Below, piece by piece: positions 8,566 to 17,169 of a DNA stretch of 45,770 bases (the stretch's first letter is position 1; every line of letters begins with the position of its first letter). The position numbers and the translations under genes were made by a program. The stretch is from contig JAIEQK010000115.1 of assembly GCA_019747795.1 (NCBI GenBank), positions 1-45,770 of the forward strand, given 5' to 3'. The stretch comes from Gammaproteobacteria bacterium (GTDB lineage: Bacteria > Pseudomonadota > Gammaproteobacteria > Ga0077536). The notes under the pieces were generated by a model. It was not told the origin of the DNA. It saw nothing but the letters and a program-made list of their open reading frames with translations, and made no database searches.

Positions 8566-9798
8566 ATGACTGCACAAGCCTACGTCGTCGGCGTCGGGAT
8601 GACGCGCTTCGCCAAGCACATGGACCGCACGCTGAAGTCGCTGACCGCCGAGGCGGTGCAGGAGGCGCTGGCCGACGCCGGACTCACGCCCCGCGACATC
8701 GAGGCGGCCTACATGGCCACCGCCGGCACCGCCATCACCGTCGGCCAGGTGATGGTGCCGGGGCAGGCAGCGCTGCGCGAGATGGGCATCGGCGGCATTC
8801 CGGTCATCAACGTCGAGAATGCCTGCGCCTCGGCTGCGACCGCCTTTCAGCAGGCGGTGCAGATGGTCACGCACGGCGTGTACGACGTGGTGCTCGCCGC
8901 CGGCTTCGAGAAGCTCTACACACCGGACAAGGCCAAGACCTTCTCGGTCTTCACCGGCGCGGTCGACTTCGAGAGCTTCGACGCCGTCACCGCGCGCATC
9001 TACGATCGCATCCGCGCCGCTGGCATCGAGGTCGACGACAGCGGCGCGGGCGCCACGCGCTCGCTGTTCATGGACGTCTACGCGGCGATGGCGGTCGAGC
9101 ACATGCGCGACTACGGCAGCACCCAGCGTGACTTCGCGGCGGTCGCGGCCAAGAACTCCTTTCACGGCAGCCTGAATCCCAAGGCCCAGTACCAGGACGA
9201 GCAGAGCATCGAGGACGTGCTGGCCTCGCGCGCCATCAGCTATCCCCTGACCCTCGGCATGTGCTCGCCCATCGGCGACGGCGCGGCCGCCTGCCTGGTG
9301 GTGAGCGAAAAGCTTGCGCAGCGCCTCGGCGGCGGGCGCGCGGTGAAGGTGCGCGCGAGCGTGCTGCATTCCGGCTGGGACTACGCCGACGGCGAACCGA
9401 ACGTGACCGAGGTGGTGGTGAAGGATGCCTACGAGCGCGCGGGCGTCGGCCCAGAGGATCTCGATGTGGTGGAACTGCACGACGCCTCGGCGCCCGCCGA
9501 GCTCATCTACTACGAGACGCTGGGTCTCTGCCCCAAGGGCGAGGGCGCGCGCTTCGTGAACGAGGGCCACAGCCGCCTCGGCGGCAGAACGCCAGTCAAT
9601 CCCTCTGGAGGGCTGCTGCGCAAGGGGCATCCGGTGGGCGCCACGGGGCTCGCGCAGGTGCACGAACTCGTGACCCAGCTGCGCGGCGAGGCGGGACCGC
9701 GCCAGGTCGAAGGCGCGCGCATCGGCATGGCGGAGAACGGTGGCGGCTACATCGGTCGCGACGCCGCGGCGATGGTCATCTCCATCCTCGAGATGTGA
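8566..9798 (+). CDS. Thiolase family protein, SCP-x / lipid-transfer type
   Basis: A 410-residue thiolase-fold enzyme of the sterol-carrier-protein-x type. The nucleophilic cysteine is C87 in NVENACASAA, and the histidines are H305 in VVELHDASAPAE and H355 in RKGHPVGATG. The HDxxA motif is diagnostic of this branch and differs from the NEAFA motif of classical thiolases. Members cleave 3-ketoacyl-CoAs, often branched or steroid side chains, or catalyse retro-aldol cleavage with a partner DUF35 protein. No DUF35 gene is adjacent here. AAGGGGAGAGAGC precedes the ATG. It lies between the acyl-CoA dehydrogenase and ligase genes, consistent with one degradative pathway. Confidence 0.9.
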   Translation: MTAQAYVVGVGMTRFAKHMDRTLKSLTAEAVQEALADAGLTPRDIEAAYMATAGTAITVGQVMVPGQAALREMGIGGIPVINVENACASAATAFQQAVQMVTHGVYDVVLAAGFEKLYTPDKAKTFSVFTGAVDFESFDAVTARIYDRIRAAGIEVDDSGAGATRSLFMDVYAAMAVEHMRDYGSTQRDFAAVAAKNSFHGSLNPKAQYQDEQSIEDVLASRAISYPLTLGMCSPIGDGAAACLVVSEKLAQRLGGGRAVKVRASVLHSGWDYADGEPNVTEVVVKDAYERAGVGPEDLDVVELHDASAPAELIYYETLGLCPKGEGARFVNEGHSRLGGRTPVNPSGGLLRKGHPVGATGLAQVHELVTQLRGEAGPRQVEGARIGMAENGGGYIGRDAAAMVISILEM

Positions 9799-9812
9799 GC
9801 GGCACCGATCTC

Positions 9813-11423
9813 ATGAACGCCCCCGATCCGCTGATCATCGCCAACCTCGTCGCCGCGCAACGCGCGGTACAGCCGGACCTCGACGTGCTGACCTTCGTCG
9901 ACATCGGGCCCGCCGGCGACTACCTGGAAGAGACCCGCACCTACGACCAGCTGTGGCGCCACGGCCAGAAGGTGGCGGCGACCCTGGACGAGGAGGGCAT
10001 GCAACTCGGCCAGGCCTTCGCCATCGTCGCGCAGAACCATCCCGAGTTCGTCGACACCATGGTCGGCTCGTCCATCGCGGGTACGGTGTTCGTGCCGGTG
10101 GATCCACGCACCAAGGGCAAGAAGCTCGCCTACATGCTGGCCTTCGCCGAATGTCGCGGCGTGGTGATCGGCGACTACGCGGCCGCCAACCTGCTGGAGA
10201 TCCTGGACGACTGCCCGCAGCTCGAATGGGTGTGGGTGATCGACTCGGGCAAGGGGCTGGCGCCCGCCGACTACGGTCGCCTGCGCGTGCGCCGCTTCAA
10301 CGAAGTGCTCGGGCGGCCTGCCGGCCCGGACCTCGCGGTGCGCGTGACCGCCGCCGACAAGCCCATGCAGATGCTCTACACCTCGGGCACGACAGGCGAT
10401 CCGAAGGCCATCCTCTCGCCCTACGCGCGCTTCGGCTACGTCGCGAGCCTGGGACCCGTGATGGGCATGCGTCCCGACGATCGTCCCTACACGGGGCTCT
10501 CGCTCACCCACGCCAACGCCCAGCTGATCACGCTCGGCGCGACCTTGCACATGGGCCTGCGAGGCGTGTTCAGCCGCAAGTTCACCAAGTCGCGGCTGTG
10601 GGACATCACGCGGCGCTACGGCTGCACCATGTTCAACCTGCTGGGCGGCATGACGACCGCCATCTACAGCGAACCGCTGAAGCCGAACGATCGCGACAAC
10701 CCGGTGCGCTACGTGCTCTCGGCCGGCATGCCGGCCAACATCTGGAACGAGTTCAAGCAGCGCTTCGACGTGGAGATCTTCGAGTTCTACGGTGCGGCCG
10801 AAGGCGGCATCACGCTCAACCCGCCCGGTGGGCCGGTCGGCTCCATCGGCAAGCCGCCGCCCGCGCTCGTGGGGCGCATCGTCGACGAGGACGAGCGCGA
10901 ATGCGCGCCGGGCGAGCCCGGCGAGATCATCTTCAAGAACGCCGATGGCAGTCCGCCCGCGGTGGCGTACTTCAAGAACGCCGACGCGACCGCGAAGAAG
11001 ACCGCCGGCGGCTGGCTGCGCATGGGCGACATCGGCTACAAGGACGCCGACGGCTGGTACTACTTCCTGTTCCGCAAGGGCGGCGGCATACGGCACAACG
11101 GCGACTTCGTGAACCCGGCCTTCGTCGAGAAGGAACTCGCCGAGCATCCGCAGGTGGACGACGTGTTCGTGTACGGCGTGCCGTCCAGTAACGGCGTGCC
11201 GGGCGAGAAGGACGTGGTCGCGGCCATCGTGCCGGTGAAGGGCGTGGCCTTCGACAGCGCGGACGTGTTCCGCTGGTGCCGGCAGCGGCTCGAATCGAGC
11301 TTCGTGCCGAGCTACCTGCAGGTGGTCGACGAGATCCCGAAGACCGCGTCGGAAAAGCCGCAGGAGCGCTTCCTGCTGGAGATGTTCAGCGAGGACGCGC
11401 CGAACGTGGTGAAGGCCGTGTAG
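9813..11423 (+). CDS. Acyl-CoA synthetase (AMP-binding, CaiC-like)
   Basis: A 536-residue ANL-superfamily ligase that activates a carboxylic acid through an acyl-adenylate to its CoA thioester. The phosphate-binding loop LYTSGTTGDPKA is at about residues 188-199. EFYGAAEGG, the GDIGYKDADGWYYF hinge region and a C-terminal lysine motif (PKTASEKPQ) are also present. The sequence resembles crotonobetaine/carnitine-CoA ligases, but substrate assignment by similarity is unsafe. The start is 14 bp after the thiolase stop with a weak ribosome-binding site. The TAG stop at 11421-11423 is the conserved GTAG head of REP locus B. It probably feeds the two upstream beta-oxidation-type enzymes. Confidence 0.88.
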   Translation: MNAPDPLIIANLVAAQRAVQPDLDVLTFVDIGPAGDYLEETRTYDQLWRHGQKVAATLDEEGMQLGQAFAIVAQNHPEFVDTMVGSSIAGTVFVPVDPRTKGKKLAYMLAFAECRGVVIGDYAAANLLEILDDCPQLEWVWVIDSGKGLAPADYGRLRVRRFNEVLGRPAGPDLAVRVTAADKPMQMLYTSGTTGDPKAILSPYARFGYVASLGPVMGMRPDDRPYTGLSLTHANAQLITLGATLHMGLRGVFSRKFTKSRLWDITRRYGCTMFNLLGGMTTAIYSEPLKPNDRDNPVRYVLSAGMPANIWNEFKQRFDVEIFEFYGAAEGGITLNPPGGPVGSIGKPPPALVGRIVDEDERECAPGEPGEIIFKNADGSPPAVAYFKNADATAKKTAGGWLRMGDIGYKDADGWYYFLFRKGGGIRHNGDFVNPAFVEKELAEHPQVDDVFVYGVPSSNGVPGEKDVVAAIVPVKGVAFDSADVFRWCRQRLESSFVPSYLQVVDEIPKTASEKPQERFLLEMFSEDAPNVVKAV

Positions 11424-11503
11424 GTCGGGCTTCAGCCCGACATTCCATTCCAGAGCTTCGAGCGAAGCCCGGAGTTCGAATGTCGGACTGAAGTCCGACC
11501 TAC
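11420..11503. repeat. REP pair (locus B)
   Basis: GTAG (11420-11423) plus palindrome GTCGGGCTTCAGCCCGAC at 11424-11441 is paired with inverted GTCGGACTGAAGTCCGAC at 11482-11499 plus CTAC at 11500-11503. The spacer keeps the family's edges (ATTCC..TCCAG and ..GAAT) around a variable centre. The GTAG supplies the stop codon of the acyl-CoA synthetase. A fragment AGTCCGAC follows at 11504-11511. It lies between convergent genes and may act as a bidirectional transcript end. Confidence 0.88.
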
Positions 11504-11537
11504 AGTCCGACCCGCAAGTGCGGCCTGACGCTTCGCG

Positions 11538-12332
11538 TCAGAACAAGCCCGGTGCCTTCAGCTTCAACGCGCGCTCGAGATACTCGAGTTCCGCTTCACG
11601 CTCCGGCAGCGGCGCCGGCCGCGTGAACATCTTGTCGCGGGTGAGTTCGGCCACCACTTCCTCGCTGCGCGGGTAGGGGTTGCCATAAGTGTTCAGGAAG
11701 AACAGCTGCTCGAAGGGCTGACGCGGACGCTGACCACCGGCTTCCCAATGTTCCATCGGGTAGCCGACGCACTGCATCAGCAGCAGGCGGCAGTGCGACG
11801 GCACGCCCAGCACCTTGAGAATCGAGTCGCCCTCCGGCGTGCCCAGGAAGCAGGTGCCCAAGCCGAGTTCGTAGGCCATGAGCGTCGCCTGCGCCATGCC
11901 GGCGCCGCAGTCGATCTCGTTCAGGCCAGGCGCCTTCAGGTAGTCCTTGATCTCCTTGAACGCCGGCAGGAATTTCTCCTCGAGCGTCTTGCGCTTCAAT
12001 TCCTCGGGGCCGAAGCCTAGCGCGCCGACGTCCATCAGCTGGCGCAGGCGATTGCCCTGTTCCTCGACCTGCTCCGGGTCGCAGTACCACACGATCACGA
12101 CCGGCGCGATGCGCAGCTGCCAGCCGACCACCACCGCCTTCAGCGCATCCAGTACCTCCTGCGGCGCGGTGTGACGATGGATCGCGACCGCGCGCAGCGA
12201 CTGCACGTTGCCCCAGTGGGTCGCGATGCGCGCCGCTTCGAACATCATCTGGATCTTTTCGTGCTCGACCGGCATGTAGGGTCGCAGAAAGCGAATCGAG
12301 CGGCGGCGGCCGATCACTTCTCTCAGTTCCAT
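11538..12332 (-). CDS. Nitroreductase family protein
   Basis: A 264-residue FMN-dependent oxidoreductase-fold protein. The N-terminus VIGRRRSIRFLRP is the family's phosphate-binding motif, and IDCGAGMAQATLMAYELGLGTCFLG matches the conserved dimer/FMN region with glycine-leucine-glycine. Such enzymes reduce nitro groups, quinones, flavins or enones with NAD(P)H. The start at 12332 has GGAGG upstream; an in-frame extension further upstream lacks one. A small hairpin (CTGACGC / GCGTCAG, 11525-11541) overlaps the stop codon. It is separated from the upstream minus-strand operon by a strong terminator, so it is probably transcribed alone. Physiological substrate not predictable. Confidence 0.85.
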   Translation of the reverse strand: MELREVIGRRRSIRFLRPYMPVEHEKIQMMFEAARIATHWGNVQSLRAVAIHRHTAPQEVLDALKAVVVGWQLRIAPVVIVWYCDPEQVEEQGNRLRQLMDVGALGFGPEELKRKTLEEKFLPAFKEIKDYLKAPGLNEIDCGAGMAQATLMAYELGLGTCFLGTPEGDSILKVLGVPSHCRLLLMQCVGYPMEHWEAGGQRPRQPFEQLFFLNTYGNPYPRSEEVVAELTRDKMFTRPAPLPEREAELEYLERALKLKAPGLF

Positions 12333-12485
12333 CGCTAGGACCTCCGTAGCGGATACAGGTAGGGTTTTGTCCGGCGAGCGCGCGCGACGCCGGTGAACGC
12401 GTGGCGACGTGATGGGCCGCACGCGAACGTCGCGCGAGCTTGCGCGTGACGGGTGGCGGCGAGTCTGACCTATCTCAAGATCGCG

Positions 12486-12521
12486 CGCAAACGCCGCCCC
12501 GCGCGTTCGCGCGCGGGGCGG
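12486..12521 (-). terminator. Intrinsic terminator of the ADC/methyltransferase/MetX-like operon
   Basis: A perfect 12-bp stem (12494-12505 with 12510-12521) closes a 4-base loop and starts 9 bp beyond the stop codon of the MetX-like gene. On the minus strand it is followed by a short T stretch (GTTTG). The stem is very GC-rich, and the strand assignment follows from the gene order. Confidence 0.65.
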
Positions 12522-12529
12522 CCGGCGCC

Positions 12530-13579
12530 TCAGTCGAGTGCCAGCAGGTCGTTCAGATTGGCGTCGAGCGCGGCCAGGAAAGCGGGCTCGAAGCCGAACA
12601 GGCCGAGATGGCCACCCAGGCTGTGCAGCGGGCGGAACTCGCTCCGCGGGATCAGCTGCTGCTCACGCGCGCAGTCCGCGACGCGGAAGAACATGTCGCT
12701 GTCTATCGGCATGACGAAGGTGCGCGCCTTGATGCGGCCGAGGGCCGCGGCGAGGTCGCCGCCCGTCATGCGCGTCACGTCGCCGTCGTGCCACTTGCGC
12801 GCCATGACCAGCAGGCTGTTGGGATCGAGCGGGGTGAAGAAGGGATCCATGAACTTCGCCTGGAACTCTTCCACGCTCTTGAAGTTGAACCCGCGCCAAG
12901 CTTCCTCGGCGAAGAACTCCGTCGACCAGCCCATCACCGACCACAGCTTGGCGTGGCGCGCGAGGCCGGCCGCGACCTCCTGGTGGGAGCGGTAGTTGCC
13001 GCCGTTGAAGCCCGGATCGGAGGTGATGGCTTCCATCAGGGTCTGAACGAAGAGCTTGTCGTGATCGGTGTTGCGCGCATAGCCGGCGAGCGGCGCGGCA
13101 CGCGCCACCATGTCCGGGTAACGCACCGCCCAGTCGTAAGTCTGCTGCGCGCCCATGGAGCCGCCGAACACAAGCGCCAGGCGCTCGATGCCGAACACCT
13201 CGGTGACGAGCTTGTGCTGCGCGCGCACGTCGTCACCGACGTTGATGCGCGGAAACTTCGCCATCGCCTGCGCGCCGGCGGTGTTGTGCGGCGAGGAGGA
13301 GATGCCGTTGCCGATCTGGTTGACGACGATGATGCACCAGCGCGCCGGGTCGAGCGCGCGGCCCGGGCCGATGAACAGCTGCTCCATCACCTTGCTGGTG
13401 CCGGAGTACCAGGTGGGCACCAGGATGGCGTTGTCGCGCGCGGCGTTCAGCGTGCCGTGCACCGCGTAGGCGAGCTTGAGGTCGTGCAGCACGCCGCCGG
13501 CCTCGAGCGCCAGGTCGCCGGCGTCGAACACCTGCCACGGGCCGTGGTTGTCCTGGGAGTAGTAGGGATTGTCGATCAT
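12530..13579 (-). CDS. Alpha/beta hydrolase, homoserine O-acetyltransferase (MetX)-like
   Basis: A 349-residue alpha/beta-hydrolase of the MetX-like branch. The nucleophile is S141 in FGGSMGAQQ, with an acid candidate in MPIDSDMFF and histidine in LGGHLGLFG. The N-terminal YAVHGTLNAARDNAILVPTW is characteristic of the family. True homoserine acetyltransferases normally carry residues for homoserine binding and sit in methionine loci. Here the neighbours are a methyltransferase and an acetoacetate-decarboxylase-like gene, so a hydrolase or acyltransferase role in degradation is more likely than methionine synthesis. It is the last gene of its operon, 55 bp after the methyltransferase, followed by a terminator. 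Confidence 0.8.
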   Translation of the reverse strand: MIDNPYYSQDNHGPWQVFDAGDLALEAGGVLHDLKLAYAVHGTLNAARDNAILVPTWYSGTSKVMEQLFIGPGRALDPARWCIIVVNQIGNGISSSPHNTAGAQAMAKFPRINVGDDVRAQHKLVTEVFGIERLALVFGGSMGAQQTYDWAVRYPDMVARAAPLAGYARNTDHDKLFVQTLMEAITSDPGFNGGNYRSHQEVAAGLARHAKLWSVMGWSTEFFAEEAWRGFNFKSVEEFQAKFMDPFFTPLDPNSLLVMARKWHDGDVTRMTGGDLAAALGRIKARTFVMPIDSDMFFRVADCAREQQLIPRSEFRPLHSLGGHLGLFGFEPAFLAALDANLNDLLALD

Positions 13580-13634
13580 GGCAGCGCGTGGGTCCTTGCC
13601 CCAGGGGTGATGGAAAGATTCGGGAGTGTCGTGC

Positions 13635-14468
13635 TCAGGCCGGCTTGCGGAACAGCGCCTTGACGGTGCGTGTGCGCCCTTCCTCGTTGTTGCTGAGCGC
13701 GTTGGCCATCTTCAGCGGCACGTCGTCCGGCACGATCACGGCGACGGTCAGCTGGCTCGCCGAGTCGGCGGCTATGGCCGCCTGGCGCTTGCGGCCGTTG
13801 GCGATCACCGCCTGCGTGGTGTCCTCCAACGCGTCGACCACCAGGCCCGCGTCGCAGGCGAGCGATTTCAGTTCGGCGCCGGTGACGAGGAAGTTGTGTT
13901 CGAGGCGCGCGGCCCAGAACACCGGCAGGTGGATCTGCCGGCCGTCGCCGGCCACGACGGTCTCGAGCGCGAGGCGCCCGCCCGGCTTCAGCACGCGCGC
14001 CACCTCGGCGAAGAAGCGTGGCTTGTCGGCGATGTTCATCAGCATGTTCTGCGACCAGGCGATATCGAACGTCGCCGCGGCGCAGGGCAGGTCGGTGGCG
14101 CTGCCCTGCTGGAAGCGGCAGTTGGCCTGCATGCCGAGCCGGGCGGTCAGCATGGTCGCGGCGCGCACGAATTCATGGGTCAGGTCGATCCCGGTGACGC
14201 GGCAGCCGAACTCGGCCGCCAGTGTGCGGGCCGGGCCGCCGATTCCGCAGCCGATGTCGAGCACCTCGAGGCCCGCGGCCAGCGCGGCGAAGCTCGCGAG
14301 ATCCCGCGTGGACGCGAGGCCGCCGCCGTGGAACTCGTCGAACGGCGAGAGATCGGCGCGCGTCAGGCGCTCGAGATCCTTGCCCGCGGCGGTCAACGCG
14401 CGCAGCACGCGCGCGCTGACGTCCTCCGCGCCGTAGTGGCGTTCGATGTCGCTCTCGAGCGCGCTCAC
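13635..14468 (-). CDS. Class I SAM-dependent methyltransferase
   Basis: A 277-residue Rossmann-fold methyltransferase. Motif I is VLDIGCGIGGPA at residues 69-80, followed by the acidic GIDLT that binds the ribose and by the post-motif region FDIAWSQNMLMNI. The sequence resembles UbiE/gamma-tocopherol-type small-molecule methyltransferases, where GCGIGG is common. The start lies 10 bp after the upstream decarboxylase-like gene, so the two are likely cotranscribed. The methyl acceptor is unknown. The context suggests a small organic acid or ketone-related compound, but this is only inference. Confidence 0.82.
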   Translation of the reverse strand: MSALESDIERHYGAEDVSARVLRALTAAGKDLERLTRADLSPFDEFHGGGLASTRDLASFAALAAGLEVLDIGCGIGGPARTLAAEFGCRVTGIDLTHEFVRAATMLTARLGMQANCRFQQGSATDLPCAAATFDIAWSQNMLMNIADKPRFFAEVARVLKPGGRLALETVVAGDGRQIHLPVFWAARLEHNFLVTGAELKSLACDAGLVVDALEDTTQAVIANGRKRQAAIAADSASQLTVAVIVPDDVPLKMANALSNNEEGRTRTVKALFRKPA

Positions 14469-14478
14469 TCGCGGCGCT

Positions 14479-15222
14479 TCACGCGAGGTAGTCGTGCACG
14501 ACTTCGCCGTCGCCGAGCGTGAAGTCCGTGCGGTAGTAGTAGCCGCCGACGATCTCCTCGACCGGGATGCGATGGAAGGGGTCGGCCGGCGACATGCCGA
14601 AGCGCAGCGTCGCGGGACCCTTGTGCACCTCGCGCACCACGACGTTCTGCAAGGTCGTCGAGGTGAGCTGCAGCACGTCGGGCGGCGCGCCGTTCTTGAC
14701 CGAGGGGATGAGCTTGCGACTGATGTATTCGTAGCTGCCGGCGAGTTCCGCCGGGTCGCCGAATTCCTTCAGCTGCACGGCGGCCTCGACCAGCTGGATG
14801 CCGCCGCGCTCGACGGTGCCGCGCATCACGCCATCGCTGGTGTCGAGTCCCACGCGGCCGAGTTTCTTGGGAAAGCCCCAGATCTCGCGCCCACCGCAGA
14901 TCGCGATGTCGTTGTCGAGCACGAGGTAGAGCATCTGGTTGACCGCGCGGCGCTGGAAGGTGGCGGTCGCGGCGATGCCCATCTCGAAGTAGTGTCCGAA
15001 GCCGCTGACGAAGAACTCGCTGATGACGCAGAACATGGTGCCCTGCGGATCGGCCACCATCGGCGCCGGCACCAGCGTGCGCAGGAACTTCGGGTCGGTA
15101 CGGAATATCACCAGCAGTTGCTTGGAGTCACGGTACTCGTAGGGCGGCTGCCCGTAGAGTTCGGACATCTCGGGCATGCTGTAGGCATGCTGCGTGCGAC
15201 CAGCGCTCTTCTTCTTCGCCAT
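14479..15222 (-). CDS. Acetoacetate decarboxylase family protein
   Basis: A 247-residue protein of the ADC family. The key segment is REIWGFPKKLGRV, with lysines K119-K120 where acetoacetate decarboxylase has its Schiff-base lysine and the neighbouring lysine that lowers its pKa. The family also includes enzymes with aldolase-dehydratase activity, so decarboxylation is likely but not certain. The start at 15222 is chosen for GGGGAG upstream and because the homologous region begins there. It is the first enzyme gene after the TetR regulator (gap 88 bp) and precedes the methyltransferase and MetX-like genes on the same strand. Confidence 0.85.
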   Translation of the reverse strand: MAKKKSAGRTQHAYSMPEMSELYGQPPYEYRDSKQLLVIFRTDPKFLRTLVPAPMVADPQGTMFCVISEFFVSGFGHYFEMGIAATATFQRRAVNQMLYLVLDNDIAICGGREIWGFPKKLGRVGLDTSDGVMRGTVERGGIQLVEAAVQLKEFGDPAELAGSYEYISRKLIPSVKNGAPPDVLQLTSTTLQNVVVREVHKGPATLRFGMSPADPFHRIPVEEIVGGYYYRTDFTLGDGEVVHDYLA

Positions 15223-15310
15223 GCTTGCTCCCCTGCTGTTGCATCGCCCGTGACGCGGGCCGTGATGAGCGGGAGTATAGCGGCGAACGGCGTGCCGCTC
15301 GCGCGGCGCT

Positions 15311-15889
15311 TCAGACCTCGTGGTGCGCGAGCAGCAGCTCGGCGTTGCGCCGCGCGAGCGCCGGCGCTTCGCAATCACCCGTCACGTGGGCGTAGGCCAG
15401 CGCGCCTTCCAGCAGCATGGCGAGGCTCTTGGCCAGTATTTCGGGCTGCCGCGCGCCGGCCTCCTCGGCGAGCCCTGACAGGTAGTCGACGAAGCGGCGC
15501 TTGTTGGCCGCCGCCACCTCGCGTACCGGGTCGGTCGGATCGCGGAACTCGCTCGCCGCGCGCACGAAGAAGCAACCGCAGAAGGTTTCGTCGGCGATCA
15601 GCTCCGACGCCAGGTCGAACACCGCCAGCAGTCGCTCGCGGGGCGTGGGGGCGCGCGCTTCGAGGCGCGCGACGATGCCTTCTCGCCAGCGTTCGTCGAC
15701 CCGTTCGACACAGGCCAGGATGAGATCTTCCTTGGAGCGGAAATGGTTGTAGAGCGTCATCTTGGCGCAACCCGAGGCGGCCAGGATGCGGTCTATGCCG
15801 GTGGCGCGAAACCCGTGTTCGCGAAACAGCGACGCGGCACAGTCCAGGAGTCGGTCGCGCTTGGTATCGGTCATGCGAGAGGGAGCCAT
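15311..15889 (-). CDS. TetR/AcrR-family transcriptional regulator
   Basis: A 192-residue repressor. The DNA-binding domain is complete: RDRLLDCAASLFREHGF, then IDRILAASGCAKMTLYNHF, the helix-turn-helix with the conserved TLYxHF. The C-terminal ligand domain resembles the TetR_C group containing CGCFFVRAASEF. Two starts are possible, ATG at 15889 or at 15874; neither has a strong ribosome-binding site. A matching operator-like palindrome lies 110 bp upstream at 15999-16020, which suggests autoregulation. The neighbouring operon (ADC, methyltransferase, hydrolase) is the likely target. The ligand is unknown. Confidence 0.88.
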   Translation of the reverse strand: MAPSRMTDTKRDRLLDCAASLFREHGFRATGIDRILAASGCAKMTLYNHFRSKEDLILACVERVDERWREGIVARLEARAPTPRERLLAVFDLASELIADETFCGCFFVRAASEFRDPTDPVREVAAANKRRFVDYLSGLAEEAGARQPEILAKSLAMLLEGALAYAHVTGDCEAPALARRNAELLLAHHEV

Positions 15890-15994
15890 CCGCTGAGCTT
15901 GAGCCCGGCAATTCTAGGGGAAAGGCCGGCGCTTGCCAGTCCGGGCACGCGGGCAAATGCCGGCTCTGGATCTCAATCCCCACGTGCGCCGGGG

Positions 15995-16023
15995 TTGAAT
16001 GGACAGACTGGTCTGTCTATCTT
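15995..16023 (+). promoter_or_regulatory. TetR-type operator inside a plus-strand promoter
   Basis: TTGAAT (15995-16000) and TATCTT (16018-16023) are separated by exactly 17 bp. The spacer is filled by the palindrome GACAGAC-TG-GTCTGTC (16002-16017). Similar palindromes are known TetR-family operators. A repressor bound here would block the promoter. The same site could also serve the TetR gene's own minus-strand promoter, for which I see only a TAGACA -35-like element. Confidence 0.6.
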
Positions 16024-16029
16024 TCATCC

Positions 16030-16163
16030 TACGGGCCGCTGTGATGTGGACTCAAGGCTCTCGGCGCGCTCGCGTGAGCCAGCCGCACCCCCCAATGCGC
16101 TGGCGACTCCCTGACTCCGCCCCGTCCGCGACGCCCCCCGTCGCGGACGGGGCGGATCTTTTT
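16030..16163 (+). ncRNA. Candidate small RNA between operator-promoter and terminator
   Basis: A plus-strand promoter at 15995-16023 would start transcription near 16030, and a strong plus-strand terminator ends at 16163. No ORF that stops before the terminator has a ribosome-binding site. The genes on both sides are on the minus strand, so this transcript has no obvious mRNA role. It may be a TetR-repressed small RNA of about 130 nt, or the remnant of a lost divergent target gene. The existence of the RNA is inferred only. Confidence 0.3.
16115..16163 (+). terminator. Strong intrinsic terminator (plus strand)
   Basis: A perfect stem of at least 16 bp (16116-16131 with 16141-16156) is followed by TCTTTTT at 16157-16163. 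The T-run lies on the plus-strand side only. The minus-strand side is followed by AGTCAGG, so it does not look like the terminator of the CbpA gene that ends at 16173. Confidence 0.75.
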
Positions 16164-16172
16164 CCGCTGCCC

Positions 16173-17066
16173 TCAGGCGTCCAGCCCGGCCCGCGGGTCG
16201 AAGGCGAGTTCACGCGCCATCTGCTGGTAGAGCGCGCGCTGCGCTTCGGTGCGCGCCTCCGGTACCACCACCGCGAGTTCGCAGTACTGGTCGCCCGCCG
16301 GCTTGCCGGGCAGGCCGCGTCCGCCCAGGCGCAGGCGCTTGCCGGTCTGCGAGCCGGGCGGAATGCTGAGCTCGACCTTGCCGCCGAGCGTCGGTACCAC
16401 CACCTTGGCGCCGAGCGCCGCCTCCCAGGGCGCGACCGGCAGGCGCAGGTGGATGTCGCGGCCCTCGGCGCGGAAGTGCGGATGGGGCTCGAACTCCACT
16501 TCCAGAAGCAGGTCGCCAGCGGGGCCGCCATTGAAGCCGCTGCCACCCTGCCCGGCGAGCCGGATGCGCTGGCCGGCGGTGACGCCCTTGGGAATCGTGA
16601 CGTTGACGGTGCGCGGCGTCGGCCGCGCGTCGCCACGGGCATTGACGTCCGGCACGCTGAGCGACAGCGCGCGCGTCGCGCCGCGATAGGAATCGGCGAG
16701 GGAGATGCGCAGCCGCGATTCGTGGTCCTGGCCGCGCATGCTGAAACCGCCGCGCGCACGGCCGCGCGCGCCGAAGATGCGGTCCATGATGTCGTCGATG
16801 CCGCCGGGGCCGAAATCCTCGAAGCCGGGTCCCGCGTCGCCGGCCTGCGCCCAGCCGCTGCCGTAGCTGTCGTAGGCCTGGCGCTTGTCGCCGTCGCTCA
16901 AGACGTCATAGGCCTCCTGCACTTCCTTGAAGCGCGCCTCGCAGTCGGGCTCCTTGCTGACGTCCGGGTGGTACTTGCGCGCCAGCTTGCGGTAGGCGCG
17001 CTTGATGTCGTCGGCCGAGGCATCCCGCGGGACGCCGAGCGTCGCGTAGTAGTCTTTGGTCTGCAT
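16173..17066 (-). CDS. cbpA: DnaJ-like co-chaperone / curved DNA-binding protein CbpA
   Basis: A 297-residue class II J-protein. The N-terminal J-domain (residues 4-70) has the HPD motif at 33-35, needed to stimulate DnaK ATPase. A Gly/Phe-rich linker ([11 protein letters not shown]) and two C-terminal beta-sandwich substrate domains follow ([28 protein letters not shown]). The zinc-finger repeats of DnaJ are absent, which together with the length points to CbpA. The start at 17066 follows GAGAGGGG. No CbpM modulator gene is adjacent. It is followed on the same strand only by noncoding DNA before the TetR gene. Confidence 0.9.
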   Translation of the reverse strand: MQTKDYYATLGVPRDASADDIKRAYRKLARKYHPDVSKEPDCEARFKEVQEAYDVLSDGDKRQAYDSYGSGWAQAGDAGPGFEDFGPGGIDDIMDRIFGARGRARGGFSMRGQDHESRLRISLADSYRGATRALSLSVPDVNARGDARPTPRTVNVTIPKGVTAGQRIRLAGQGGSGFNGGPAGDLLLEVEFEPHPHFRAEGRDIHLRLPVAPWEAALGAKVVVPTLGGKVELSIPPGSQTGKRLRLGGRGLPGKPAGDQYCELAVVVPEARTEAQRALYQQMARELAFDPRAGLDA

Positions 17067-17169
17067 GGGGCCCCTCTCGTCACAGCCGTCACGGGCGCCG
17101 CCACAAGTCGGCGCTGTTCGGCTATATGGGGCCGCCGCGGCGCGCTTCAACCGCGCCGCGGGAGAGGAC

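Noticed and set aside
9740-11191. 483-codon plus-strand frame over the acyl-CoA ligase
   Set aside because: The overlapping frame has the ligase motifs and a natural operon spacing; this one is Arg-rich without motifs.
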